IMG/VR virus record: IMGVR_UViG_3300034167_000132
Coordinates: 1 to 32,176 of that record
From: a virus
Direction: 5' to 3' (one strand)
DNA length: 32,176 nt
Numbering within the stretch: the stretch's first letter is position 1; each line of letters begins with the position of its first letter. The notes below the pieces were generated by a model. The model made no database searches. It worked only from the letters and a program-made list of their open reading frames with translations, and had not been told where the DNA came from. A program made the translations under genes and the position numbers. Shown piece by piece: positions 22,488 through 29,419 of the stretch.

Positions 22488-22687
22488 ACATCAAAATTAA
22501 ACAGGTTGAGGAGTTTTTAATAACAGGACAACCGCTGACAGTATTAGATTGTTTTAACTTATTTAAGACTTTTGAATTGCGCAAGATAGTTTGCGTTTTG
22601 AAAACTAGAGGCTTAAACATCAAAGGTGAATGGCAGACTAATTATCAAACAGGATCGAGGTATAAAAAGTATTATTTAATTAATTAA
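22484..22687 (+). CDS. Small winged-helix protein (67 aa)
   Basis: The product begins MNIKIKQVEEFLITGQPLTV. It has the pattern L-T-x-x-D-C-F-x-x-F followed by ELRKIVCVLKTRGLNIKGEW and YKKYYLIN. This fits the short winged-helix (HTH_39-like) proteins common in phages, in which a helix-turn-helix is followed by L-x-x-x-G-x-x-I. It lies just before the replication promoter and may regulate it. Confidence 0.6.
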   Translation: MNIKIKQVEEFLITGQPLTVLDCFNLFKTFELRKIVCVLKTRGLNIKGEWQTNYQTGSRYKKYYLIN

Positions 22688-22693
22688 TTTTTA

Positions 22694-22701
22694 TATCTTT
22701 G
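22694..22701 (+). promoter_or_regulatory. Replication promoter (TATCTTTG)
   Basis: A perfect TAnnTTTG box in the gap after the winged-helix gene. Transcription would start near the ATG at 22704, so the mRNA leader to 22806 would be the structured RNA of 22715-22800. A clear -33 element is not seen. Confidence 0.65.
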
Positions 22702-22714
22702 GAATGGTAGCTGA

Positions 22715-22800
22715 CTTCGACATTAAGCTATTAGAAAACATTTATACCCTTGTGGTGGATAGGAGTCGAAGCCTTGAAACCGCAAGGGTATTTTATTTTA
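22715..22800 (+). ncRNA. Pseudoknotted leader RNA, copy B (before replisome organiser)
   Basis: The 5' strand cttcgac (22715-22721) is exactly complementary to gtcgaag (22765-22771) in the core loop. A 22-nt A-rich linker follows. Stem P1 pairs atacccttg (22744-22752) with caagggtat (22783-22791), extended by a G-U and gg with cc. The core GGAGTCGAAGCCTTGA (22762-22777) aligns with copy A at 21044-21059. A t-rich tract (22791-22800) ends the element and the coding ATG is at 22806. The changed loop and stem bases are all compensated between the copies. Confidence 0.75.
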
Positions 22801-22805
22801 AGCAA

Positions 22806-23471
22806 ATGGATAAATTACAATGGTTTAAGTTTACGATTAGTGACTGGGTTATGGGCAAGATCATGCGATGCCCGGAGGTTACTCAAGCAAGGTTTATCTG
22901 GTTATGCTGCCAGTATTGGAATAAAGAATGTGTAATGAATTATGATGATGCTGAGTTAGAGATTGAAAAAGAGCATTTAACTATTTTATTGCAGAAGAGA
23001 ATTATTTTATTAGATGGTGATCATATAAAAATTAAGTTTTTAGATAGCCAACTGATTGATATTTTAGAAGTTAGTAAAGGCAGAAGTATAGCTGCTAAAG
23101 CTAAATGGGATAAATTCTATGATAAAAAGACCGATGCAAATGCTATGCAAGTCTATGCAAATGCAGAGCAAATGGATGCAAGTGCAATGCAAAACTCTGC
23201 AAGTGCTATGCAAAACGATGCAGATAAGATAAGAGTAGATAAGAAAAGAATATATATACCATCTCTATCTGAGGTTGAGTTGTATTTTAAAGATAATGGC
23301 TATACCAAAGAATCAGCTATAAAGGCTTTTCATTATTACGAAGAAAATAATTGGAAGGATAGCCGTAACAATCAGGTTAAGAATTGGAAGCAGAAGATGC
23401 AAGGCGTATGGTTTAAGGATGAGAATAAAGCTACTACTTTGCAGTACATAGATTTTAGACCGGGCAACTGA
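22806..23471 (+). CDS. Replisome organiser / replication initiation protein
   Basis: The 221-residue protein begins MDKLQWFKFTISDWVMGKIM, with CPEVTQARFIWLCCQYWNKE, a DUF1376/DnaD-like N-terminal domain to about residue 100. A repetitive linker (residues 110-137, four 7-residue units such as DASAMQN) leads to a C-terminal domain: SLSEVELYFKDNGYTKESAI, YYEENNWKDSRNNQVKNWKQ, which is typical of phage replisome organisers and helicase loaders. The start at 22806 is used because the in-frame ATG at 22704 would run through the leader RNA. It overlaps the helicase gene by 1 base. Confidence 0.8.
   Translation: MDKLQWFKFTISDWVMGKIMRCPEVTQARFIWLCCQYWNKECVMNYDDAELEIEKEHLTILLQKRIILLDGDHIKIKFLDSQLIDILEVSKGRSIAAKAKWDKFYDKKTDANAMQVYANAEQMDASAMQNSASAMQNDADKIRVDKKRIYIPSLSEVELYFKDNGYTKESAIKAFHYYEENNWKDSRNNQVKNWKQKMQGVWFKDENKATTLQYIDFRPGN
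23133..23216 (+). repeat. Four 21-bp iterons inside the replisome organiser gene, candidate origin
   Basis: Four tandem units of exactly 21 bp (23133, 23154, 23175, 23196) share the pattern nATGCAAnTGCnATGCAAnnn, and a fifth begins at 23217. They code the linker of the initiator protein. Lambda and several lactococcal phages keep their origin as iterons inside the initiator gene in just this way. A very A+T rich stretch (gaaaagaatatatata, from about 23242) follows and could be the unwinding region. Confidence 0.7.
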
Positions 23472-24358
23472 TGATTAGGAAATTCAAAGATATTCAGGAC
23501 TCTCTAATTGAGATGCGTGAAAAAGGAAATCCTAGAGGCGAAAATACAGGCTTTGCATGTTTAGATGAATTTTATTCCATAAAGGAAGGTTCTTATACGT
23601 TTATTCTTGCGCCTCCACATCAGGGCAAATCAGAGTTTGCTTTTGAGTTAGCATTTACACAGGCTGAGAAATACGGCAAGAAAACATTAATCTATTCACC
23701 AGAGACAGGAAGCACAGAAGACATCTATGCTGAGTTTATTCACAAGTACACAGGTAAACCATTTTATAAATCTATTCCGGGAGCCGTAGAGGATAAACAG
23801 TTTTATAATGCCGTAAATTACATAGATGAGATGTTTTCTATTGTAGATAGCGATGAGAGAGCCTATGGCTTTAATGATTTGATAAAATTAGTAAAGGATG
23901 AGAAAATAATACTGACTGATCCTTACAATGAGTTAAAGCATGACATGAGCGAGTACGGAAATCGCCAGGATTTGTACATAGAGGATTTATGTGGAGACAT
24001 TCGTAGATATTGCAAGAAAAATAAAAAGCATTGGCTCTTAACTTTGCATCCTGCCAACCAACAAGCATTAGTTGACAGATCAGGTTTAAGATATTATCCG
24101 ATGCCTATGGCTAGAGAAGCGGCAGGAGGTCAAGCCTTATTTAGAAAAGCAATGACATGGATAAACTTGTGGAGACCGCCAACTGGTATGCTAGATGAGA
24201 ACGGAATGCCATTTGAGGATAATATAACGTTAGTACATATTGAAAAGGCTAAACCTAAAGGCGTAGCTAAAAAAGGTCAAACTAAACTATTCTTTGACTG
24301 GAAGAAAAACAGATATTATGAATTTCCTAAACTTTACGCATTTGAACATGAAAAGTAA
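23471..24358 (+). CDS. RecA-fold replicative helicase (DnaB/Twinkle-like)
   Basis: The 295-residue protein has a Walker A APPHQGKS (residues 47-54), Walker B in IILTDPYNELK, a sensor HPANQQALVD and a basic end HIEKAKPKGVAKKGQ. It lacks the N-terminal domain of full DnaB, as in phage helicases that consist of the RecA core only. The replisome organiser gene directly before it supports a role in fork unwinding. It could alternatively be a DNA-repair ATPase of the same fold. Confidence 0.82.
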   Translation: MIRKFKDIQDSLIEMREKGNPRGENTGFACLDEFYSIKEGSYTFILAPPHQGKSEFAFELAFTQAEKYGKKTLIYSPETGSTEDIYAEFIHKYTGKPFYKSIPGAVEDKQFYNAVNYIDEMFSIVDSDERAYGFNDLIKLVKDEKIILTDPYNELKHDMSEYGNRQDLYIEDLCGDIRRYCKKNKKHWLLTLHPANQQALVDRSGLRYYPMPMAREAAGGQALFRKAMTWINLWRPPTGMLDENGMPFEDNITLVHIEKAKPKGVAKKGQTKLFFDWKKNRYYEFPKLYAFEHEK

Positions 24359-24692
24359 TTTACAACTAGAGTTAGAGATTGAAGCATTTGCTTTATACTA
24401 CCAAGACAAAATAAAGAGTTCTGAGGCATTATTATCTTTCGCAGGTATAATCTGCCACCTTGATGGTGAAGTGTTCTTATATCGCATTAAAAACGGCTTA
24501 AACGAGAAGATTCAGGATGTTATAGATAGGAATGAAAAATTAAAGGATATTTATGACCATTTTTTTATTTTATCAGAGCAGATAGAGCAAATGAAAAACA
24601 TCGTAAAAAAGAATAATGCTAGAATGCTAGAGATGGAATCAGAGAATGAAAAATTAACGAAATTATTAAGCAATTATAAATCATGGGAATAA
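24348..24692 (+). CDS. Coiled-coil protein of unknown function (114 aa)
   Basis: The start at 24348 is chosen because earlier in-frame ATGs lie deep in the helicase gene. The product begins MKSNLQLELEIEAFALYYQD and ends in a coiled coil: FFILSEQIEQMKNIVKKNNA, RMLEMESENEKLTKLLSN. It overlaps the helicase gene and the RadC-like gene by about 10 bases each. Function unknown. Confidence 0.6.
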   Translation: MKSNLQLELEIEAFALYYQDKIKSSEALLSFAGIICHLDGEVFLYRIKNGLNEKIQDVIDRNEKLKDIYDHFFILSEQIEQMKNIVKKNNARMLEMESENEKLTKLLSNYKSWE

Positions 24693-25123
24693 AAACTATA
24701 AAATTATTTGAATTAAAGAAAATACAGACAGAATTTCCATCTGTTAAAATAACAAGTCCTGATGAAGCAGCTGATTTTATTAGACAATTTTATTTTGATG
24801 ATATAGAAATATTTGAAAGTTTTTTTATTTTATTGCTTAATCAGGGAAATAAAACAATTGGATATGCTAAAATAAGTCAGGGCGGAATAGCGGGTACAGT
24901 TATTGATGTTAGGATAATTGCTAAATATGCGATTGAAAGTTTGGCAGTATCGGTTATATTAGCTCATAATCATCCATCTGGAAACCTAATACCGAGCCAA
25001 TCGGATAAAAATATGACTGAAAAAATAAAATCAGGATTAAAGATTTTAGATATTAACGTTTTTGATCATATTATTTTAACTGCTGATAGTTTTTATTCAT
25101 TTGAGAGCAATAATATTTTATGA
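24683..25123 (+). CDS. RadC-like JAMM-domain protein
   Basis: The 146-residue protein has a complete JAMM metalloprotease motif: H95-x-H97-x7-S105-x2-D108 in AHNHPSGNLIPSQSDKN, after GIAGTVIDVRIIAKYAI. This is the RadC domain without the N-terminal helix-hairpin-helix, as in many phage and mobile-element RadC proteins. The motif is intact. Its role in DNA metabolism is not settled for the family; here it lies among recombination and replication genes. Confidence 0.88.
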   Translation: MGIKTIKLFELKKIQTEFPSVKITSPDEAADFIRQFYFDDIEIFESFFILLLNQGNKTIGYAKISQGGIAGTVIDVRIIAKYAIESLAVSVILAHNHPSGNLIPSQSDKNMTEKIKSGLKILDINVFDHIILTADSFYSFESNNIL

Positions 25124-25359
25124 CAGTTGCAGAGAAAAGTATGGCAATGAGTTACATACTCAGTCAATTATTAATAGAGAATTTAGAAATTGTTTGTCTT
25201 GAGGTAAAAGGAAAGCCAGAGTTTGGAAAACTAAACGATAAGCTAATGAAGTTAAAAGGTGCCTCACGTAATGCCTTCAGGGTATTAGAAAAGAATACAG
25301 AGCAGTTAGAAGAGTTAAAAAGTGAAATAGATGAATTATTAGGGACACTATGGGATTAA
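25120..25359 (+). CDS. Small helical protein of unknown function (79 aa)
   Basis: Overlaps the RadC-like gene by 4 bases and the next by 10. The product begins MTVAEKSMAMSYILSQLLIE and ends NTEQLEELKSEIDELLGTLW. It is wholly helical with an acidic coiled-coil tail. No family recognised. Confidence 0.6.
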   Translation: MTVAEKSMAMSYILSQLLIENLEIVCLEVKGKPEFGKLNDKLMKLKGASRNAFRVLEKNTEQLEELKSEIDELLGTLWD

Positions 25360-25670
25360 AATACAACAACATAAAAACAGTAATTAACGGAATAACCTTT
25401 GATTCTAAAAAGGAAGCAGGATATTATGGCATTCTTAGGCTTAAAGAAAAGGCAAGATTAATAGAACGCTTTGAGATGCAAGTTAGGTATGATCTAGTAG
25501 TTAATGGAGTTAAAATAGGATTTTATAAGGCTGATTTTGTCACCTATAAACATGGCAAGGTTTTAGAGGTTATAGATGTTAAATCGGAAATGACTAAGAA
25601 ATTACCAGTCTATAGATTAAAGAAAAAACTGCTTAAAGCAATTTACAATATTGATATAGTGGAAATTTAA
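25350..25670 (+). CDS. DUF1064 family nuclease-like protein
   Basis: The 106 residues show the DUF1064 pattern: KYNNIKTVINGITFDSKKEA, GYYGILRLKEKARLIERFEM, Q-x-R-YDL, YKADFVTYKHGKVLEVIDVK and then TKKLPVYRLKKKL. E22, D67 and the D-x-K of VIDVK (about residues 81-83) match a PD-(D/E)xK nuclease core. In other phages these sit beside recombination genes and may resolve branched DNA. Activity is inferred. Confidence 0.8.
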   Translation: MGLKYNNIKTVINGITFDSKKEAGYYGILRLKEKARLIERFEMQVRYDLVVNGVKIGFYKADFVTYKHGKVLEVIDVKSEMTKKLPVYRLKKKLLKAIYNIDIVEI

Positions 25671-25678
25671 TACCTTTG
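25651..25678 (+). promoter_or_regulatory. Promoter: TTG (25651-25653), 17-nt gap, TACCTTTG (25671-25678)
   Basis: Both boxes of a Bacteroidota promoter lie at the end of the DUF1064 gene. The leader to the ATG at 25726 is about 45 nt and carries the GCAGGCA repeats and a 4-codon open frame (ATG at 25706, stop tag at 25718-25720). It should drive the ParB-terminase-portal genes. Confidence 0.68.
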
Positions 25679-25687
25679 AATATAATT

Positions 25688-25726
25688 GCAGGCAAGTCGC
25701 AGGCAATGATTTTAGAATAGCAGGCA
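25688..25726 (+). repeat. Three phased GCAGGCA boxes before the ParB-like gene
   Basis: Exact GCAGGCA copies lie at 25688-25694, 25699-25705 and 25720-25726, spaced 11 and 21 bp, that is one and two helical turns. The last copy overlaps the ATG of the ParB-like gene. They lie just downstream of a promoter, so a protein bound here would block transcription; self-regulation by the ParB-like protein is an obvious model. Confidence 0.6.
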
Positions 25727-26223
25727 TGATTATAGAAAAAATAAAAGTTACTGAGTTAAAGCCTGCTCCCTATAATGCAAGGCAAAGTAGTAAAGAACAA
25801 GAGAGGCAATTAAAGGCATCTTTAGAAAAGTTTGGCATTGTTGAGCCTATAATTTTTAATAGACAAACAGGATATATTGTTGGCGGGCACTTTAGGCTTA
25901 GAGAATTAATAAAGTTAGGTTATAAAGAAATTGATTGCGTTATTGTCAATTTGAATGAGGATGATGAAAAAGAACTCAACATAAGACTAAATGCAAATGT
26001 TGGAGGATGGGATTATGATAGACTTGCAAATGAATGGGATGATAATCAATTAATAGAATGGGGTTTAAATATACCAAATTTTGAGCCTAATCAAATACCT
26101 AAAGTAAATGATAATGATTTTATTAAAATATCAATAGAGGCAACAAATGATGCTTTTATAGAAATGAATGAAAAGTTGCAAAATATCTGCGATGAGTATT
26201 CAGCCATAATGAAAGTAAAGTGA
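25726..26223 (+). CDS. ParB-like nuclease-domain protein
   Basis: The 165-residue protein begins MIIEKIKVTELKPAPYNARQ and has the ParB/sulfiredoxin-fold core: LKASLEKFGIVEPIIFNRQ, YIVGGHFRLRELIKLGYKEI, IVNLNEDDEKELNIRLN. GGHFR stands where ParB has its GERR-type phosphate-binding motif. There is no ParA and no obvious helix-turn-helix DNA-binding domain, so it is not a full partition protein. Phages often carry such proteins before terminase genes; roles in packaging, regulation or nicking are suggested. Confidence 0.85.
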   Translation: MIIEKIKVTELKPAPYNARQSSKEQERQLKASLEKFGIVEPIIFNRQTGYIVGGHFRLRELIKLGYKEIDCVIVNLNEDDEKELNIRLNANVGGWDYDRLANEWDDNQLIEWGLNIPNFEPNQIPKVNDNDFIKISIEATNDAFIEMNEKLQNICDEYSAIMKVK

Positions 26224-26465
26224 AAAAGCATACTAAATTATATTTAACTTATTTTGGGTATGATGAATCAGATTTTATACCATGCGAAATATGTAATTAT
26301 AAAGCAGTAGACATACATCATATAGATTGCAGAGGAATGGGAGGTAGTAAAAAAGCAGATGTAATATCTAATATTATGGCACTTTGTAGAGAATGCCATG
26401 TCAAATATGGAGACAAAAAGAACTTTAAAGAATATTTACAAGACATACATAATTCAAAGTTATGA
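26220..26465 (+). CDS. HNH endonuclease
   Basis: It starts at GTG 26220, overlapping the upstream stop by 4 bases. The 81 residues hold an HNH core with zinc cysteines: CEICNYKAVDIHHIDCRGMG, then NIMALCRECHVKYGDK. HNH proteins beside terminase genes (HK97 gp74 type) assist cleavage at cos sites during packaging. This suggests cos-type packaging, though the sequence gives no direct view of the ends. Confidence 0.88.
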   Translation: MKKHTKLYLTYFGYDESDFIPCEICNYKAVDIHHIDCRGMGGSKKADVISNIMALCRECHVKYGDKKNFKEYLQDIHNSKL

Positions 26466-26818
26466 TACATAGTACAGAAGAGGCATTGCGCAGAGGTGCT
26501 AATACTCAATTTAAAAAGGGAGTATCTGGCAATCCTAAAGGAGGCATAAGAAAAATTCCACAGTTAGATGTTTTACTAGCTGATGTATTAGGTGAGGAGA
26601 AGGATGGAATAGAAGCAGCAAAGGCTATCTTAATGGCTCTCAGAGCAAAGGCAGTAAAAGGCGATGTTAGAGCAGCTGAGGTATTACTAGATCGTGCCTA
26701 TGGTAAAGCATCGCAAAGCCTGACATTAGATGGAGATATTAATTTTAGAGTACCTGCTCCAAATGTTTACAATACTGCTCCTCCTTTGTCACATAGCGAG
26801 AACGAGATAGATGTTTGA
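26462..26818 (+). CDS. Terminase small subunit (DUF5681-like)
   Basis: The 118 residues begin with the DUF5681 motif NTQFKKGVSGNPKGG and continue IPQLDVLLADVLGEEKDGIE, AAKAILMALRAKAVKGDVRA and AEVLLDRAYGKASQS. This basic, helical protein lies directly before the large terminase and should recognise phage DNA for packaging. It overlaps the next gene by 8 bases. Confidence 0.82.
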   Translation: MIHSTEEALRRGANTQFKKGVSGNPKGGIRKIPQLDVLLADVLGEEKDGIEAAKAILMALRAKAVKGDVRAAEVLLDRAYGKASQSLTLDGDINFRVPAPNVYNTAPPLSHSENEIDV

Positions 26819-27974
26819 TTGCAGTCCAGTATTCTATGAGAATTATGGGGCTAAAGAAAAAGTCCTAATAAACCAGGGAGGTACTGCGTCAAGTAAAACC
26901 TATTCAATCATGCAACTGCTTTTTTATAACGCAGTTAATGAGACTAGGTCAGTTATAACAGTTGCAGGAGAATCTTTACCTAACTTGCGTAAAGGTGCTT
27001 ACCGGGATGCTGAAAATATATTTGCAGATAACAAATACCTACAATCTCAACTAAAATTTTGGAATAAGACTGAACGGATAATCTATTTTAAGAACGGCTC
27101 ACTTATTGAGTTTGTTTCCTTTGAGAATGAGCAATCAGCAAAGAATGGTAAGCGTGACTATCTTTTTGTGAATGAGGCTAATGGTATAAGCTACCAAATT
27201 TACTGGCAGTTAGCTATAAGAACAAAGAATAAAATATATATAGATTACAATCCAACTAACGAGTTTTGGGCACATACTAAGCTAATCGGTCAGCCAGATA
27301 CAAAGCTAATAATCTCAGACCATAGGCATAATCCATTCCTATCAGAGGAAGATCATCAAAGAATAGAAGCTATAAAGGAATTAGATCAGGAATTATGGAA
27401 CGTATATGCCAGAGGTTTAACAGGCAAGATTGAGGGCGTTATATTTAGGAATTGGGCAATATGTGAGGCAATACCTGAGGATGCTGAATTGATTGCATTT
27501 GCAATTGACTTTGGCTTTACGAATGATCCTACAGGCATTATAGAAGTTTATAAGTCTGAAGGCGAGTTGTGGGTAAATGAGATGTGCTATGAAACTAGGC
27601 TAACAAACATGGATATTTGCCAAAAGCTAAGAGATTTTAAGGTAAGTCCAGAGCAAGAAATAATAGCTGATAGTGCAGAGCCTAAATCAATACAAGAGAT
27701 TTATGCTGAAGGTTTTAACATTCATGGAGCAATCAAAGGACCAGACTCCATTAAGCAAGGCATAGACATCCTTAAAAGATATAAGATAAATGTAACGGCA
27801 AATAGCCATAATCTAAAAAAGGAACTTTATTCATATATTTGGAAAAAAGATAAAACAGGCAAAATGTTAAATGAGCCTATTGATGCATACAATCATCTCA
27901 TAGATCCTTTGAGATACGTGGCATTAAATAAGTTGGCATCTAAATTTGTACAGGAATATTCATTTGAATGGTAA
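26811..27974 (+). CDS. terL: Terminase large subunit (PBSX-like)
   Basis: The 387-residue packaging motor has an ATPase domain with Walker A GGTASSKT (residues 23-30), Walker B and catalytic glutamate in DYLFVNEAN (116-124), and a C-terminal nuclease with AFAIDFGFTNDPTG, IIADSAEP and NHLIDPLRY carrying the acidic metal ligands. All key residues are present. The gene order HNH, TerS, TerL, portal is standard. Confidence 0.94.
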   Translation: MFDCSPVFYENYGAKEKVLINQGGTASSKTYSIMQLLFYNAVNETRSVITVAGESLPNLRKGAYRDAENIFADNKYLQSQLKFWNKTERIIYFKNGSLIEFVSFENEQSAKNGKRDYLFVNEANGISYQIYWQLAIRTKNKIYIDYNPTNEFWAHTKLIGQPDTKLIISDHRHNPFLSEEDHQRIEAIKELDQELWNVYARGLTGKIEGVIFRNWAICEAIPEDAELIAFAIDFGFTNDPTGIIEVYKSEGELWVNEMCYETRLTNMDICQKLRDFKVSPEQEIIADSAEPKSIQEIYAEGFNIHGAIKGPDSIKQGIDILKRYKINVTANSHNLKKELYSYIWKKDKTGKMLNEPIDAYNHLIDPLRYVALNKLASKFVQEYSFEW

Positions 27975-27976
27975 TT

Positions 27977-29419
27977 ATGGGCATACTACAAAAATTCTTT
28001 AAGGCTGATATTGAAAAGGCAGCCCAAAATCAATTACAGTCTTTGATGCCCGGATTGCAGCAAAGCATAACTGCTAACCTTTACAACCAGAACGTATTTG
28101 GATGGATTGGCAATAATCAGGTTATAGTTGATTTTTCAGATAAGATTAAGTTTGTTGAAGAGGGATTCCAAAAGAACGCTGATGTTTACACGTGCATTGA
28201 TATTATTAGTAAAAAGGTTGCGGAATGCGCTTACTGTCTTTATGAAGTCAAAGAGGGCGTAACTAAAAAGGATTTAAAGATTTACGAAAATATGTCAATG
28301 GCTGAGGGTGCATCTGCTAAGATGAGAACATTACAACTTAAAGAGCAGATGTTTAATCAGGTAGAAAACAATCCTATACTTGACTTATTAGCAAAGCCAA
28401 ATCCTTTACAGACTTATGAGGAATGGATGACTGATCTTGCAGGTTTTTACCTATGTACAGGCGATGGTTATATTTTTGGGAATGGTAAGGATGATGTGAT
28501 GACTGAGAAACAAATATGGTCACAACTATACTGCTTACCTAGTCAATGGATTGAGATTATCTCAGGTGGTATGTTTGAGCCTATCAAAGGATATTCGTTA
28601 ACATCTATCTACATTGAGGAAGTGCCTTTACCTGCTAATCAGGTTGTTCACTTCAAATCCTTTAATCCTGACTTTACGCTAACAGGAGCGCAACTATACG
28701 GACAGTCACCTATTAAAGCTATTTACAGGAACGTATTAAAAGAGAATGAAGGCGATAACGAATTATTAAAGCAGATACGTAATGGTGGTGCTATGGGCTT
28801 TATTTCTCCTGATGGGAATGGTGCAAGTTTGACAAAGGATCAAATGAATCTATTGAAGGAGAAGATAGTTGATGCAAAACGTGGTGAGACTTTGATGGAT
28901 CGTATATTCCCATCATCAGGACCGCTAAAATGGACTCAGATTGGATTACCATCTACTGATCTACAATTAATTGAATCTTTAAACATAGATACTCGTAAAA
29001 TATATACTGCATTTCATGTTCCTATACAATTTTCAGGTAGTGAATCAGCATCTACGGATAATAATATGGGATGGGCATCTAAGCAGTTAATTTATAATGC
29101 AACCGCTCCATTATCTCGCAAGATTAGAGATGCTATAAACAAGTTTGTTTGCGAACCTTATGCAAAGGCATACGGCAAGAAATATTACTTTGATTTTGAC
29201 TTTAGTAGCTATCCTGAGATGCAGGAGGATATGGCAAAGCTAACAGATTGGTTAGCTAACTCCTATTGGATTACTCCTGATGAGAAACGTATTGCTCAAG
29301 GTTACGATAAGATAAGCACTCCAGAGATGCAGAACATTTACGTTCCTGCTAACTTAGTACCTATTGAGGAGTTGTCTTTAGATCAGGCGTATAACAATGC
29401 AACCATAAATGGCAAGTAG
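27977..29419 (+). CDS. Portal protein (HK97 family)
   Basis: The product (480 residues from the ATG at 27977) matches HK97-type portals: GWIGNNQVIVDFSDKIKFVE, NADVYTCIDIISKKVAECAY, NPILDLLAKPNPLQTYEEWM, YGQSPIKAIYRNVLKENEGD and NMGWASKQLIYNATAPLSRK. An ATG at 27968 would add three residues and overlap the terminase stop. The dodecameric portal forms the DNA entry vertex. Confidence 0.92.
   Translation: MGILQKFFKADIEKAAQNQLQSLMPGLQQSITANLYNQNVFGWIGNNQVIVDFSDKIKFVEEGFQKNADVYTCIDIISKKVAECAYCLYEVKEGVTKKDLKIYENMSMAEGASAKMRTLQLKEQMFNQVENNPILDLLAKPNPLQTYEEWMTDLAGFYLCTGDGYIFGNGKDDVMTEKQIWSQLYCLPSQWIEIISGGMFEPIKGYSLTSIYIEEVPLPANQVVHFKSFNPDFTLTGAQLYGQSPIKAIYRNVLKENEGDNELLKQIRNGGAMGFISPDGNGASLTKDQMNLLKEKIVDAKRGETLMDRIFPSSGPLKWTQIGLPSTDLQLIESLNIDTRKIYTAFHVPIQFSGSESASTDNNMGWASKQLIYNATAPLSRKIRDAINKFVCEPYAKAYGKKYYFDFDFSSYPEMQEDMAKLTDWLANSYWITPDEKRIAQGYDKISTPEMQNIYVPANLVPIEELSLDQAYNNATINGK

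Noticed and set aside
23133-23216. CRISPR-like array
   Set aside because: The 21-bp units are directly adjacent with no spacers, in frame within a protein linker; they are iterons or coding repeats.
25726-26223. A plasmid-style ParAB partition system or lysogeny module
   Set aside because: Only a ParB-like domain is present, with no ParA, integrase or repressor anywhere; it lies in the packaging operon as in many lytic phages.
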